From: Chloroflexota bacterium
GTDB lineage: Bacteria; Chloroflexota; Anaerolineae; UBA2200
DNA length: 64,000 nt
Assembly (NCBI GenBank): GCA_014360755.1
Contig: JACIWX010000009.1
Span: 1 to 64,000 of the forward strand
Reading direction: 5' to 3'
A model generated the notes under the pieces. That model was given only the letters and a program-made list of their open reading frames with translations. It searched no databases and was not told where the DNA came from. Shown piece by piece: positions 41,971 to 50,143 of the stretch; the stretch's first letter is position 1; each line of letters opens with the position of its first letter. Made by a program: the position numbers and the translations under genes.

Positions 41971-43788
41971 GTGACAATGAACGGTCCACGTAACAGTAGG
42001 GGCAAGGCATTCCTAGAAAAGCCCCCGTCTGGCCATCAACACGCATCCGTTGGCATACACCCTCTCATGCGAGGCACGTTTAGGAATGCCTTGCCCCTAC
42101 TTCTCATCATCTTGTTGCTGGTAACCTGTTGTGCCAAGGCAACTCCCGCACCTACTCGTACCACCGCCCCGCCCACCGCTGCCCCGCCTGCCACTGCTGC
42201 AATCCCACCCACACCCACTCCTGCTATCACGCCTCCTCAGCCTATCCCTGGCGGATTGAAGCCTGGCTGGTGGAACGATTGCATTTTTTATGTCATCCTG
42301 GTGCGCAGCTTCTACGACAGCGATGGGGATGGGAACGGTGACCTGAAAGGCTTGATGGAGAAACTCGACTACCTCAACGACGGGGACCCCAACACGAACT
42401 CCGACTTAGGCATCAATGCCCTATGGCTGATGCCGGTGTACCAATCGCCAGCATACCACGGCTACGCTGCCAGCGATTATTACACCATCGAACCGCACTA
42501 TGGCGACAACGAGACCTTCCGCCAACTAGTCAGCGAGGCACACCGCCGCGGCATCTACATCATTGTGGACATCGCCCTGAACCATACCGCCGAACAACAT
42601 CCTTGGTTCCGTGAATCAGCAAGCAGCCCAGACTCCCCCTACCGTAACTGGTACGTCTGGTCGGATACAGACCCTGGCTGGCGCGGCCCAGATCAACGCC
42701 GTGTCTGGTTCCAGCGCGATAGCGGCTACTATTATGCCTTTTTTGGCCCATCTCTGCCTGACCTGAACTTGCGCAATGAGGCGGTAACCCAGCAGATGCT
42801 GGACGTCATCCGCTTCTGGCTGCAGGACATGGGTGTAGACGGCTTTCGCCTGGATGCCATTCGCCATCTCATCGAGGAGGGAGCGAAACAAGAAAGCACG
42901 CCCTCCGCGCATCAATGGCTCAAGCGCTTCTACCAGTTCTACAAAGGCTTGCAACCCAACGCCTTCACCATCGGCGAAGTAACCGGCCCCATCTCTGAAC
43001 GCCTGGGGTACTATCATGATGAAGTGGACATGTGCTTCGAGTTCGAATGGGCTAGTGCCGCTGTCGCCAGCCTGGATCAGGGCGACCCCACGCTGCTGCG
43101 CACCAAACAGGCACAGATCCAGTCCCTCTACCCCAAGGGGCAGTACGGCATCTTCCTAGCCTTGCAAGATCACAACCGCATCATCTCCCAACTCCGCGAT
43201 AGCCTGCCCAAGGCACGCCTAGCTGCCACGATCCTGCTAACCTCACCTGGGGTGCCGTTCCTGTACTATGGCGAGGAAATCGGCATGAGGGGTACAAAAC
43301 CAGATGTCTTCATCCGACGTCCCATGCAATGGGCAAACCAACGCGCCGCCGGCTTTACTACCGGCCGCCCCTGGATGGACGTAGACCTGAACTATAACGT
43401 GGTCAATGTGGAAAGCCAGTTGGGCGACCCGGATTCCCTGCTCAGCCACTACCAGCGTCTGACCCGCTTGCGCCTACAGTACCGTGCCCTGCGCACTGGC
43501 GACTGGGTTCCCTTGGAAACCAGCAGCAAACAGGCCTATGCTTACCTGCGCCATGCGAGCGATACTGATATCCTGGTGGTGCTGAACTTTGCGGAGCGCA
43601 CCATCCGCAACTGCGAACTGACGGCTGCGCAAAGCCCCATCCTCGCCGGCCAGTACACGCCTCAAGACCTGCTGGGCAACGAACCCATTGCCCCGCTAAC
43701 CGTGGGTGCAGAAGGCAGCTTCAGCGGCTACATCCCGCTCGCCACGCTGGAACCCCTCACTGGCTATGTGATACGGCTACGGCCATAG
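41971..43788 (+). CDS. Lipoprotein alpha-amylase (GH13)
   Basis: 605 residues from GTG 41971, which has GGAGGT 4 bp upstream; ATG 41977 and ATG 42067 are alternatives. A hydrophobic segment ends in the lipobox-like LLVTCC, then a TPAPTRTT-type linker. The GH13 barrel has YDSDGDGNGDLKGLMEKLDY, nucleophile Asp295 in DGFRLDAIRH, acid/base Glu336 in TIGEVTG and Asp400 in LQDHNR (usually NHD). It degrades alpha-glucans at the surface. A 105-bp palindromic element (41996-42100) lies inside the coding region and encodes part of the signal peptide; see findings. Confidence 0.88.
   Translation: MTMNGPRNSRGKAFLEKPPSGHQHASVGIHPLMRGTFRNALPLLLIILLLVTCCAKATPAPTRTTAPPTAAPPATAAIPPTPTPAITPPQPIPGGLKPGWWNDCIFYVILVRSFYDSDGDGNGDLKGLMEKLDYLNDGDPNTNSDLGINALWLMPVYQSPAYHGYAASDYYTIEPHYGDNETFRQLVSEAHRRGIYIIVDIALNHTAEQHPWFRESASSPDSPYRNWYVWSDTDPGWRGPDQRRVWFQRDSGYYYAFFGPSLPDLNLRNEAVTQQMLDVIRFWLQDMGVDGFRLDAIRHLIEEGAKQESTPSAHQWLKRFYQFYKGLQPNAFTIGEVTGPISERLGYYHDEVDMCFEFEWASAAVASLDQGDPTLLRTKQAQIQSLYPKGQYGIFLALQDHNRIISQLRDSLPKARLAATILLTSPGVPFLYYGEEIGMRGTKPDVFIRRPMQWANQRAAGFTTGRPWMDVDLNYNVVNVESQLGDPDSLLSHYQRLTRLRLQYRALRTGDWVPLETSSKQAYAYLRHASDTDILVVLNFAERTIRNCELTAAQSPILAGQYTPQDLLGNEPIAPLTVGAEGSFSGYIPLATLEPLTGYVIRLRP
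41996..42100. repeat. GTAGGGGC palindromic element inside the amylase gene
   Basis: Perfect 20-bp terminal inverted repeats, GTAGGGGCAAGGCATTCCTA at 41996-42015 and its complement at 42081-42100, around a 65-bp centre. It is the same gtaggggc family that occurs next to the RAYT gene. Length 105 bp keeps the frame (35 codons). Confidence 0.85.
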
Positions 43789-43973
43789 ACACCGAGATGG
43801 GAGCCGCCTCACGTTTGGCGTGGACCACAGTCCACGCCCCGGAGCAGGATGCTCTAGACCTGACAGGTCTGTCTTCAAGAATGTAGGGGCGACCCGGTGA
43901 GTCGCCCCTACTGCCGACTTCCTCGTTTCAGCCAGGGAATTCATTCCCTGGCGATATCAGCCTTGAAGCACGC
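43789..43973. terminator. Convergent spacer with REP-like hairpin terminator
   Basis: GTAGGGGCGAC (43883-43893) / GTCGCCCCTAC (43901-43911), 11-bp stem, 7-nt loop, lies between two convergent genes and may stop both. It is preceded by gacctgacaggtct (43859) and followed by ccagggaattcattccctgg (43932-43951). Confidence 0.6.
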
Positions 43974-45335
43974 CTATTCGTAGTACAGCACAAGGGGTAA
44001 CAACACTTTCCATCCAGGCACAGAAGTGACGGTAGCCGTTGGCGTGGGAGTCGCCATTGCTGTAGATGTAGCCGTCGGCGTTGCACTGGGCGTCGCTGTG
44101 ACAGTAGCCGTCGCGGTAAACGTCGCTGTCGGCGTCGCACTGGGCATCGCTGTGGCAGTAGATGTTGTGGTAGGCGTCGCCGTAGATGTGGCCGTCGGAG
44201 TGGCACTAGGCGTCGGCGTAACAGGAGTGATTTCCCGCCTACTGTAGTACACATCCGGGTAGCCACTGGCTGCTTCCGCCAGCCAAGCTACATGCACCGT
44301 GTCTGCAACAGCCAGGCACGCATCAGAAACCCCCTTTTGTCCCAAAGCCACGCTCTCTATGGAGCCCCACACGCCGCTGCCCGTGTCCCAGGATGCATAC
44401 TGCACTGCGCCCTCTGTCGTCCAAACCAGGTGGCCATATCCAGAAGCATCCACCGCCAGCGCCGGAGCAAAAGCCCGCTCAGTCCCCGAACGCTTTTGCG
44501 GCCAGCCCCACGCCCCATCCGTCCACTGCGCCCAGTACACCGCCTCCTCGCCCGGCTCACCCTCCTGCCACGCGAGGTACACGTTGCCCTCGCTCACTGC
44601 TATGGACGGCAAAATCGAATCCACTTCAAAAGAGTAGGACACATCCTCCGGCAGCGTCCATTCGCTTCCTGTCCACTGGCTGGCAAAGATCTCCAGCGGG
44701 AAACCCACATCCAACACATCCTGCCAAGCGACCCACAGCGCACCATCAGGGCCATAAGCCAGCACAGGACGGCTGCCATAGGCGTAAGGGATGGGCATTG
44801 TGATCCACACTTCGCCATCGGCAGAACGGCCCAGGAAAATGGGCGCCCATTCTATGGTTTGCTCGCTCCAGACAATCGCCAGCGCACCATCTCCAGCCAC
44901 TGCAATGCGCGGCGAAGAGGACTGCGCGCTGCTTTCCGAAACGTTGACCGGCAGGCTCCAACCGCTCACCGCTTGCCAGGAAACAAAGTAGACATCATCA
45001 CCGCCCTCCGACTGGGCGGCGAAAGCCATGTACACACGGCCCGTGCTATCTGCTGCCAAGGATGGGGAATGCCCGCGTGCTACCGTGGCAATGTCCGACC
45101 AGCCGGAAGCATTGCGCATGCGGTGCAAAATCTGCCCCTCCTCACTCCACACCACATGCACCCAGCCGTTGTGATCCACGATGATGCTTGGCTTTTCGCT
45201 ATAGGCAGCACTGTTTGAACAGTTAAACGGCGCGCTCCATACTCCCCCTTGCGCCAAGCCATCACTAGGAACGCGGAAAATGAAAAACACAACACACCAT
45301 AGCAAAAACAGAAAACGCCACTCAGTACCCACCAT
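43974..45335 (-). CDS. Secreted sialidase-like propeller protein with Thr-rich linker and LLPLVL tail
   Basis: About 453 residues from ATG 45335. Signal peptide: FLFLLWCVVFFIF, ending near GLAQ. The body has repeated blocks of about 50 residues, such as PSIIVDHNGWVHVVWSEEGQ, GRVYMAFAAQSEGGDDVYFVS and GYGHLVWTTEGAVQYASWD. These resemble BNR/sialidase-type propeller blades without clear catalytic residues. A 65-residue Ser/Thr/Pro/Ala linker of TPSATPTATSTATPT type leads to the final VPGWKVLLPLVLYYE. The open frame extends to 45383, but those codons are repeat DNA (tactcctcactc), so the start is uncertain. Confidence 0.7.
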   Translation of the reverse strand: MVGTEWRFLFLLWCVVFFIFRVPSDGLAQGGVWSAPFNCSNSAAYSEKPSIIVDHNGWVHVVWSEEGQILHRMRNASGWSDIATVARGHSPSLAADSTGRVYMAFAAQSEGGDDVYFVSWQAVSGWSLPVNVSESSAQSSSPRIAVAGDGALAIVWSEQTIEWAPIFLGRSADGEVWITMPIPYAYGSRPVLAYGPDGALWVAWQDVLDVGFPLEIFASQWTGSEWTLPEDVSYSFEVDSILPSIAVSEGNVYLAWQEGEPGEEAVYWAQWTDGAWGWPQKRSGTERAFAPALAVDASGYGHLVWTTEGAVQYASWDTGSGVWGSIESVALGQKGVSDACLAVADTVHVAWLAEAASGYPDVYYSRREITPVTPTPSATPTATSTATPTTTSTATAMPSATPTATFTATATVTATPSATPTATSTAMATPTPTATVTSVPGWKVLLPLVLYYE

Positions 45336-45549
45336 ACGCCATACGGAATACGCAATATTCCTCACTCCTCCCTCCTCACTCATGCGAACAGCAGCCCCAG
45401 CTCCAAAGGCTGCTGTCCGAGAGATGGGTTGCTGAGGTCGCAGTGTGCTCGGCTGCCTTCCGCGCCGGCGCCACTGCGGGAGCTGTACATTTTCTTCCCC
45501 TACCTACTCCGCACGGGGAAAAAGCCAGTAGAGCATCTTGTCACAGGAT
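45336..45549. other. Spacer with orphan plus-strand tail codons
   Basis: Contains a short run of the CACTCCTCA satellite (45361-45380). On the plus strand, 45483-45560 encodes LYIFFPYLLRTGKKPVEHLV, then TGFTV and stop. This looks like the conserved secreted-protein tail without a gene in front of it. Confidence 0.35.
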
Positions 45550-46533
45550 TTACGGTGTAGTAGACAAGACCTCGATCTTCTTTGCTGTCAATGGCTGACG
45601 CGGGGAGTACACCGCCTGTACATGCGCTTGCAAGCCAATCCGTGGTGTTCCAACGATCTCCGTCTCGCGCGTGACCCACACTTCGCGTCCACCAACGACC
45701 CAGCGGCCAAGGTAATTCGATGCACGGCCGCCCACACTGGGCGGAAGCCGCTCGATCACGCCGGTCCATTCCACGAATTCCGGCCCATTCTGCACCTCGA
45801 TACGCAGTGCCAGCAGTATGCCATCAGGCTGCCGTATCGCCCGTACTTTGGCGGTCAGCCCAACCTGCGGCTGGCCGATAATCGTCGTCTGGCGCGTGAC
45901 CTTCACCCTCTGGCCTCCAATGATCCAGGCTGGTTGGCCAATGTACTCGATGACGCCCTCGAACTCTACAATGCGCACGCTCCAACCTATCACCTCGATT
46001 TTCAGCGCCTTCAATCCCTCGCTGGTGCGTACCGCCACCACATTCACGAGCACGCCAAGCGCTAACTCGCCGGAAATTTCAGTGGAGTCGTCATACCAGA
46101 TCTTGAGCCGGTTCACGACCAGATAGTCGCTCTCCAGTTCCGTAACCCAGCCACGGATGGTGATAGGCCGCGCCACGTCTGCTGCCGGGAGCACTCGTAT
46201 CCAGATTGCCTCCAGTGCTACGGCTTCTGGGTCGGTCACCGGCAGACGCTTGGCAATCACCTGTACCAATGCACCCACGACTGCTTGTCCTTGCGTCTCA
46301 TCCAGCACCGTGCTTTCAGTTACCTGTACCTGGCGGCCATCAATCACCCATACGCCTACCTTCGTGTCTTCCGGGCGATCCACCACCACGCCAGTGAACT
46401 TGACCAGCGGCACACGTCCGCCAGCCGCTGGCGGAAGCGCCTCAGGCTCAGCCAGGGCAACCCCACTGCCCAAAGCCAAGAGCAGCCCGCTCAGCACCAT
46501 CGTCAATATCACCAATCGCCACTTCTTGTCCAT
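45550..46533 (-). CDS. Secreted DUF5666 repeat protein
   Basis: 327 residues. Signal peptide to about residue 28 (SGVALA), then four DUF5666-type beta units of about 70 residues. Each follows the pattern F-G-V-I..P...G.W.I.G..V.V...T.I.G.P.VGL.A.V.A......L.AL.IEV. AGGAGGAAAGGAG precedes the ATG. Divergent to it lies a sigma/anti-sigma pair whose anti-sigma carries one copy of the same domain (GVIESLPARLLGAWTISGQT). A shared ligand, or direct regulation by that sigma factor, is inferred. Confidence 0.75.
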   Translation of the reverse strand: MDKKWRLVILTMVLSGLLLALGSGVALAEPEALPPAAGGRVPLVKFTGVVVDRPEDTKVGVWVIDGRQVQVTESTVLDETQGQAVVGALVQVIAKRLPVTDPEAVALEAIWIRVLPAADVARPITIRGWVTELESDYLVVNRLKIWYDDSTEISGELALGVLVNVVAVRTSEGLKALKIEVIGWSVRIVEFEGVIEYIGQPAWIIGGQRVKVTRQTTIIGQPQVGLTAKVRAIRQPDGILLALRIEVQNGPEFVEWTGVIERLPPSVGGRASNYLGRWVVGGREVWVTRETEIVGTPRIGLQAHVQAVYSPRQPLTAKKIEVLSTTP

Positions 46534-46859
46534 TCTCTATCTCTCCTTTCCTCCTGAATCTTCAGGGCATTTCCGCCCTCTCACTGTAGAAGAGCAATTG
46601 CTCCGCCAAAAAATACAACAACCCCAGCATCCGCCATACGGAATACGGAATACGCAATACGCAACACTCCTCACTCCTCACTCCTCACTCATCACTCATC
46701 ACTCATCACTCATCACTCCTCACTCCTCACTCATCACTCATCACTCATCACTCCTCACTCCTCACTCATCACTCATCACTCCTCACTCATCATTCTTCCC
46801 CCGTCATTTCTTCCTTACCCCAACGTCATAAAACCAGGAGATATACTTGCCTGTATTTT
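46534..46859. repeat. Divergent spacer with CACTCATCA satellite
   Basis: 46620-46667 holds tandem tacggaatacg/cgcaatacgc units. 46668-46796 is an extended ctcactcctca/ctcatcactca satellite as at 7541-7661. No gene seen. Confidence 0.8.
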
Positions 46860-46887
46860 TTGACTCATTTTTCCCCTCTTTTAATAC
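46860..46887 (+). promoter_or_regulatory. Promoter of sigma-anti-sigma pair
   Basis: TTGACT (46860-46865), 16-bp spacer, TAATAC (46882-46887). Leader only about 20 nt. Confidence 0.55.
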
Positions 46888-46912
46888 GGGTGGGGTTTGC
46901 TGAGGGAATGCT

Positions 46913-47497
46913 TTGCCGACGGAATACAATGATGCGCAATTGATCGTCGCCTGCCGCAAAGGACAGGAGTGGGCGTGGGATATGCTCGTGGAGCGCTACA
47001 AGCGCCTGGTCTATTCCATTGCTCTGCGCGCCGGGTTGGACCAGGAAGATGCCGCCGATGTCTTCCAGACCGTCTTCACGCTCTTGGTGGAGAACCTGTC
47101 TAACCTACACGCTCCGCAGGGCTTGGCAGCCTGGCTCATCACCACGACCAGGCGCACCAGTTGGAACATGCTGCGCAAGCGCAACCGCGAGCTGCCGCAG
47201 AGCCTGGCAGAGACGCAGGATGCCGATTCCAACCATCCTGCTGAGGAATGGCTCCTGCATGGGCATCCCGATGAAAGCCGCTGGGCAGATCAGGCGCTGG
47301 TGCGCGAGGCGCTGGAGCGGATGGGAGGGCGTTGCAAAGAGCTGCTCTGGCTGCTCTATTACGACCCTGCCGAGCCATCCTATGAGCAGATCAGCCATCG
47401 GATGAACTTGCCCTTAGGCAGCATTGGCCCCACAAGAGCGCGCTGTCTGCAAAAAATGCGCCAGATCCTGCAGGCAATGGGGATGGATGGAGCATGA
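46913..47497 (+). CDS. ECF-type RNA polymerase sigma factor
   Basis: 194 residues from TTG 46913, with GAGGG 6 bp upstream. Sigma region 2: WAWDMLVERYKRLVYSIALR then DAADVFQTVFTLLVENL. Region 4: GRCKELLWLLYYDPAEPSYE then QISHRMNLPLGSIGPTRARC. Its stop overlaps the anti-sigma ATG (ATGA), so production of the pair is coupled. It probably directs transcription of the divergent DUF5666 gene and its own operon; no target promoter is proven. Confidence 0.88.
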   Translation: MPTEYNDAQLIVACRKGQEWAWDMLVERYKRLVYSIALRAGLDQEDAADVFQTVFTLLVENLSNLHAPQGLAAWLITTTRRTSWNMLRKRNRELPQSLAETQDADSNHPAEEWLLHGHPDESRWADQALVREALERMGGRCKELLWLLYYDPAEPSYEQISHRMNLPLGSIGPTRARCLQKMRQILQAMGMDGA

Positions 47498-49002
47498 GCC
47501 ATCACGAAATACACTTCACGAACCTAATAGATTGGCTGGACAACCGCCTCGACGCAGAAGCGCGGGAGCGTGTGGAAGCGCATGTGGCGAGCTGCCCAGC
47601 CTGCCAGCGCGACCTTGCCTGGCTGCAACGGGTCATCCAAGCAGCGCGCAGCGACGACACGGTCGAGCCTCCAGCAAAAGCCGTGGCGCAGGTGAAGGCA
47701 TTGTACCGTGCGAAAAAGGCGGCACTCCGGGGTCGGCAGCGCGCGCCGCGCCTGGCTTTTGCCTTCGCGCTGACGCTGGTGCTGCTCATCAGCATGGCAT
47801 GGTATCTCACGCAGGTGCCTACATTGTTCGCGCGCGAGGCTACGTTGACCACCGTGCTGGGTTCTGCGCAGGTACGGCATGCAGACAGCCAAACGTGGCA
47901 AGAAATGGCAGCAGGTGAAACCGTGCATGAAGGGGATGGAGTGCGTGTCCTCGATGGGACGGCTGTGCTCGCCTTGTTCGAGGGCAGCCTGCTGGAGATG
48001 CAGGCGGGGAGCGAATTGGCTCTCTCCACACTGCGCTCCGGCCTCTTTGGGGTGACGTATCAGGTTGTGTTGGGACAAACAGCAGGGGTGGTGGATTACA
48101 ACGTAGCCCCCTTGCGCAGCGCGCTATGCCGCTTTGAGGCATATGCCCCGACGGTGCGGGTGGCTGTGCATGGCACGCGCTTCGTGATCGCCGTGCAGAG
48201 CCAGGAACAGACCCAGGTAACCGTGCTACAGGGTAGGGTAGAGGTAACCAATGCTGTGACAAAGACGGTGCTGGTCGAGCGCGAGGCAGCGGTTGTGCCA
48301 GCCAATGCCCCGTTGGTCTACTTGCCGACTCTGACGCCACTGCCCACGCCAGAGCCTACAACGACTCCCACGCCATCGCCTGCTGCTCCTACGTTGCCTT
48401 CGCCGACCGCAACGCCTACACACATGCCCGCGCTGCCGCCACAACAGGGCAGACACCCTACAGCCATGCCACCGTCCAGCACGCCTCAACCCATGCCCAG
48501 CCAGACGCCTTCGCCCACTGCCAGCATGTCTATCACGCCCACACTGACGCTGGAGGCAAACCGAGTGTCGTTCCGAGGCGTCATCGAGAGCCTCCCCGCC
48601 CGGCTGCTGGGAGCGTGGACAATCAGTGGACAGACTGTGTGGGTCACGCCTAGGACGCAAATTACAGGCACTCCTGAAGTAGGGCGGCGTGCGAGGGGCA
48701 TCGCTCTGGCTATTGCCGGCCAACCATTGGTAGCGCTGCAGATAGAGATTGAGGAGCTATATCCCACGGCAACGCCCTCACCTGGACTTGGCACGCACCC
48801 TACGCCTACGCCGATGCGCACGATCATGCCTGGCCCACGGCCTTCGCCTATCGTCACCCTTCCACCCATGCGCACGCCCATTGCTACGCTGCTGCCACGC
48901 CGCACGCCGCACCGGACACCCATACCGTCATCCACGCCTTCGCCGCAGCCAAGCGCCTCACCCGAGGCAACGGCAACGCCTCCTGCACTCACAGGTTCGT
49001 AG
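47494..49002 (+). CDS. Anti-sigma factor with zinc-binding domain, FecR and DUF5666 domains
   Basis: 502 residues. The N-terminal zf-HC2 anti-sigma domain has HVASCPACQRD (residues about 29-38). A membrane segment near 93-111 (FAFALTLVLLISMAWYL) is followed by a FecR-like domain (about 115-270: VLGSAQVRHAD, EGDGVRVLDGTAVLALFEGS, VHGTRFVIAV). A TPTPSP-rich linker, one DUF5666 domain (about 350-420) and a second Thr/Pro-rich tail complete it. It likely sequesters the preceding sigma factor until an outside cue releases it. The final TCG-TAG is part of a ttcgtagtgcgc repeat. Confidence 0.85.
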   Translation: MSHHEIHFTNLIDWLDNRLDAEARERVEAHVASCPACQRDLAWLQRVIQAARSDDTVEPPAKAVAQVKALYRAKKAALRGRQRAPRLAFAFALTLVLLISMAWYLTQVPTLFAREATLTTVLGSAQVRHADSQTWQEMAAGETVHEGDGVRVLDGTAVLALFEGSLLEMQAGSELALSTLRSGLFGVTYQVVLGQTAGVVDYNVAPLRSALCRFEAYAPTVRVAVHGTRFVIAVQSQEQTQVTVLQGRVEVTNAVTKTVLVEREAAVVPANAPLVYLPTLTPLPTPEPTTTPTPSPAAPTLPSPTATPTHMPALPPQQGRHPTAMPPSSTPQPMPSQTPSPTASMSITPTLTLEANRVSFRGVIESLPARLLGAWTISGQTVWVTPRTQITGTPEVGRRARGIALAIAGQPLVALQIEIEELYPTATPSPGLGTHPTPTPMRTIMPGPRPSPIVTLPPMRTPIATLLPRRTPHRTPIPSSTPSPQPSASPEATATPPALTGS

Positions 49003-49192
49003 TGCGCACTTTAGTGCGCCATGAGCGCTTCCGCGCTCAATAGTTCGTAGCGCGCACTTCAGTGCGCATTGAGCGCCAAAAGCTTGCCCTGAGCGCAGCG
49101 AACGGGCGCTCACTACAAACCCGTTCGTAGTGCGCCCTTCCGTGCGCATTGAGCGCCAAAAGCTTGCCCTGAGCGCAGCGAACGGGCGCTCA
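49003..49192. repeat. TTCGTAGTGCGC repeat block
   Basis: Three copies of gttcgtagtgcgc...gtgcgcattgagcgccaaaa linked by agcttgccctgagcgcagcg and ending gggcgctcactacaaac. The first copy supplies the anti-sigma stop codon, and the block abuts the end of the esterase gene. The same composite occurs at 63333-63420. Confidence 0.8.
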
Positions 49193-50143
49193 CTACAAAC
49201 CCACTCTCCGCTGTGCAAACAGCCACTGGTACAGCGCCTGGTCCTGATATGCCCGCTCCCAAGCCTCGCGGTGCGCGGCATCGTCATAGAGCGTGAAGCG
49301 CACGTCACCCCCGCACGCCCGCAGCGCTTGCACCGCCTTCTCCGATTCGGTGTAAGGCACATTCTGGTCCAGCCGCCCGTGGAACACCCAAACCGGCAAC
49401 CCCACCAGATCACACAGGTTGGGCGGCATGTCGTCCCCCACCGCATTGGCTCCGCCCGCAATGGGCACCAGCGCCGCAAAACGTTGTGGATAGCGCAGCG
49501 CCAACGCCCATGCGCCATAAGCCCCCATGCTGATGCCTGTCAAGTAGATGCGCCCCGTATCCACCGCATACATGGACTGCATTTGATCCAGAAAAGCGCC
49601 GACAATGTGCGCCCGTGACCACCAGCGCTTTCCCTGAGGACATTGCGGAGAGACGACGATGGCTGGGAAATCAGGCCACCCTTCCAGCAACTTGGGCAAG
49701 CCCTCCCTGCGCAGCAGATTGGGGTCATCCCCGCGCTCTTCAGAACCGTGCAGGAACACGACCAGTGGCCATTTCCGCGCCGGCTCTTGCCCATAACCCT
49801 GCGGAAGGTAGAGCAGGTAATGGACCTCTACCGTCTCCGTGATGCCATTTCCACTATCCACTGGCACAGTCAGCGAACCCGTTTGCTGGCCGCTCCAGGC
49901 GCCTGTGGTGGGCAAAGGGTGTGGGCTAGGCGTGGGCGTTGCAGGCACGGCAGTCGCCGTGCACGTAGGAGATGGAGTGGCCATCGCGGTCGGAGGAACT
50001 GCTGTGAAGGTTGCGCTAGGCAGCGGCGACGGTGTAGCCGTAGCGGGAGCCGCAGTCAGTGAAGCAACAGGGGAACCGACCTGCGCACACCCCGCCACCA
50101 CCCAGAGGATCGCCAGCGACAAGAAAAGGGCCAGGAATTTCAA
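49193..50143 (-). CDS. Lipoprotein carboxylesterase / dienelactone-hydrolase-like
   Basis: 316 residues. Lipobox VAGC (Cys19), then a 45-residue TPSP/TAVP linker. The alpha/beta hydrolase has oxyanion VVFLHGSEERGDD near residue 128, nucleophile Ser in YLTGISMGAYGAW near 200, a candidate acid Asp in FHGRLDQNVPY and His in DDAAHREAWE. It resembles esterase/PHB-depolymerase-type surface hydrolases. The start is TTG 50143, overlapping the upstream stop (TTGA), with AGGGA just before. It is translated from the phosphatase operon. Confidence 0.82.
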   Translation of the reverse strand: MKFLALFLSLAILWVVAGCAQVGSPVASLTAAPATATPSPLPSATFTAVPPTAMATPSPTCTATAVPATPTPSPHPLPTTGAWSGQQTGSLTVPVDSGNGITETVEVHYLLYLPQGYGQEPARKWPLVVFLHGSEERGDDPNLLRREGLPKLLEGWPDFPAIVVSPQCPQGKRWWSRAHIVGAFLDQMQSMYAVDTGRIYLTGISMGAYGAWALALRYPQRFAALVPIAGGANAVGDDMPPNLCDLVGLPVWVFHGRLDQNVPYTESEKAVQALRACGGDVRFTLYDDAAHREAWERAYQDQALYQWLFAQRRVGL

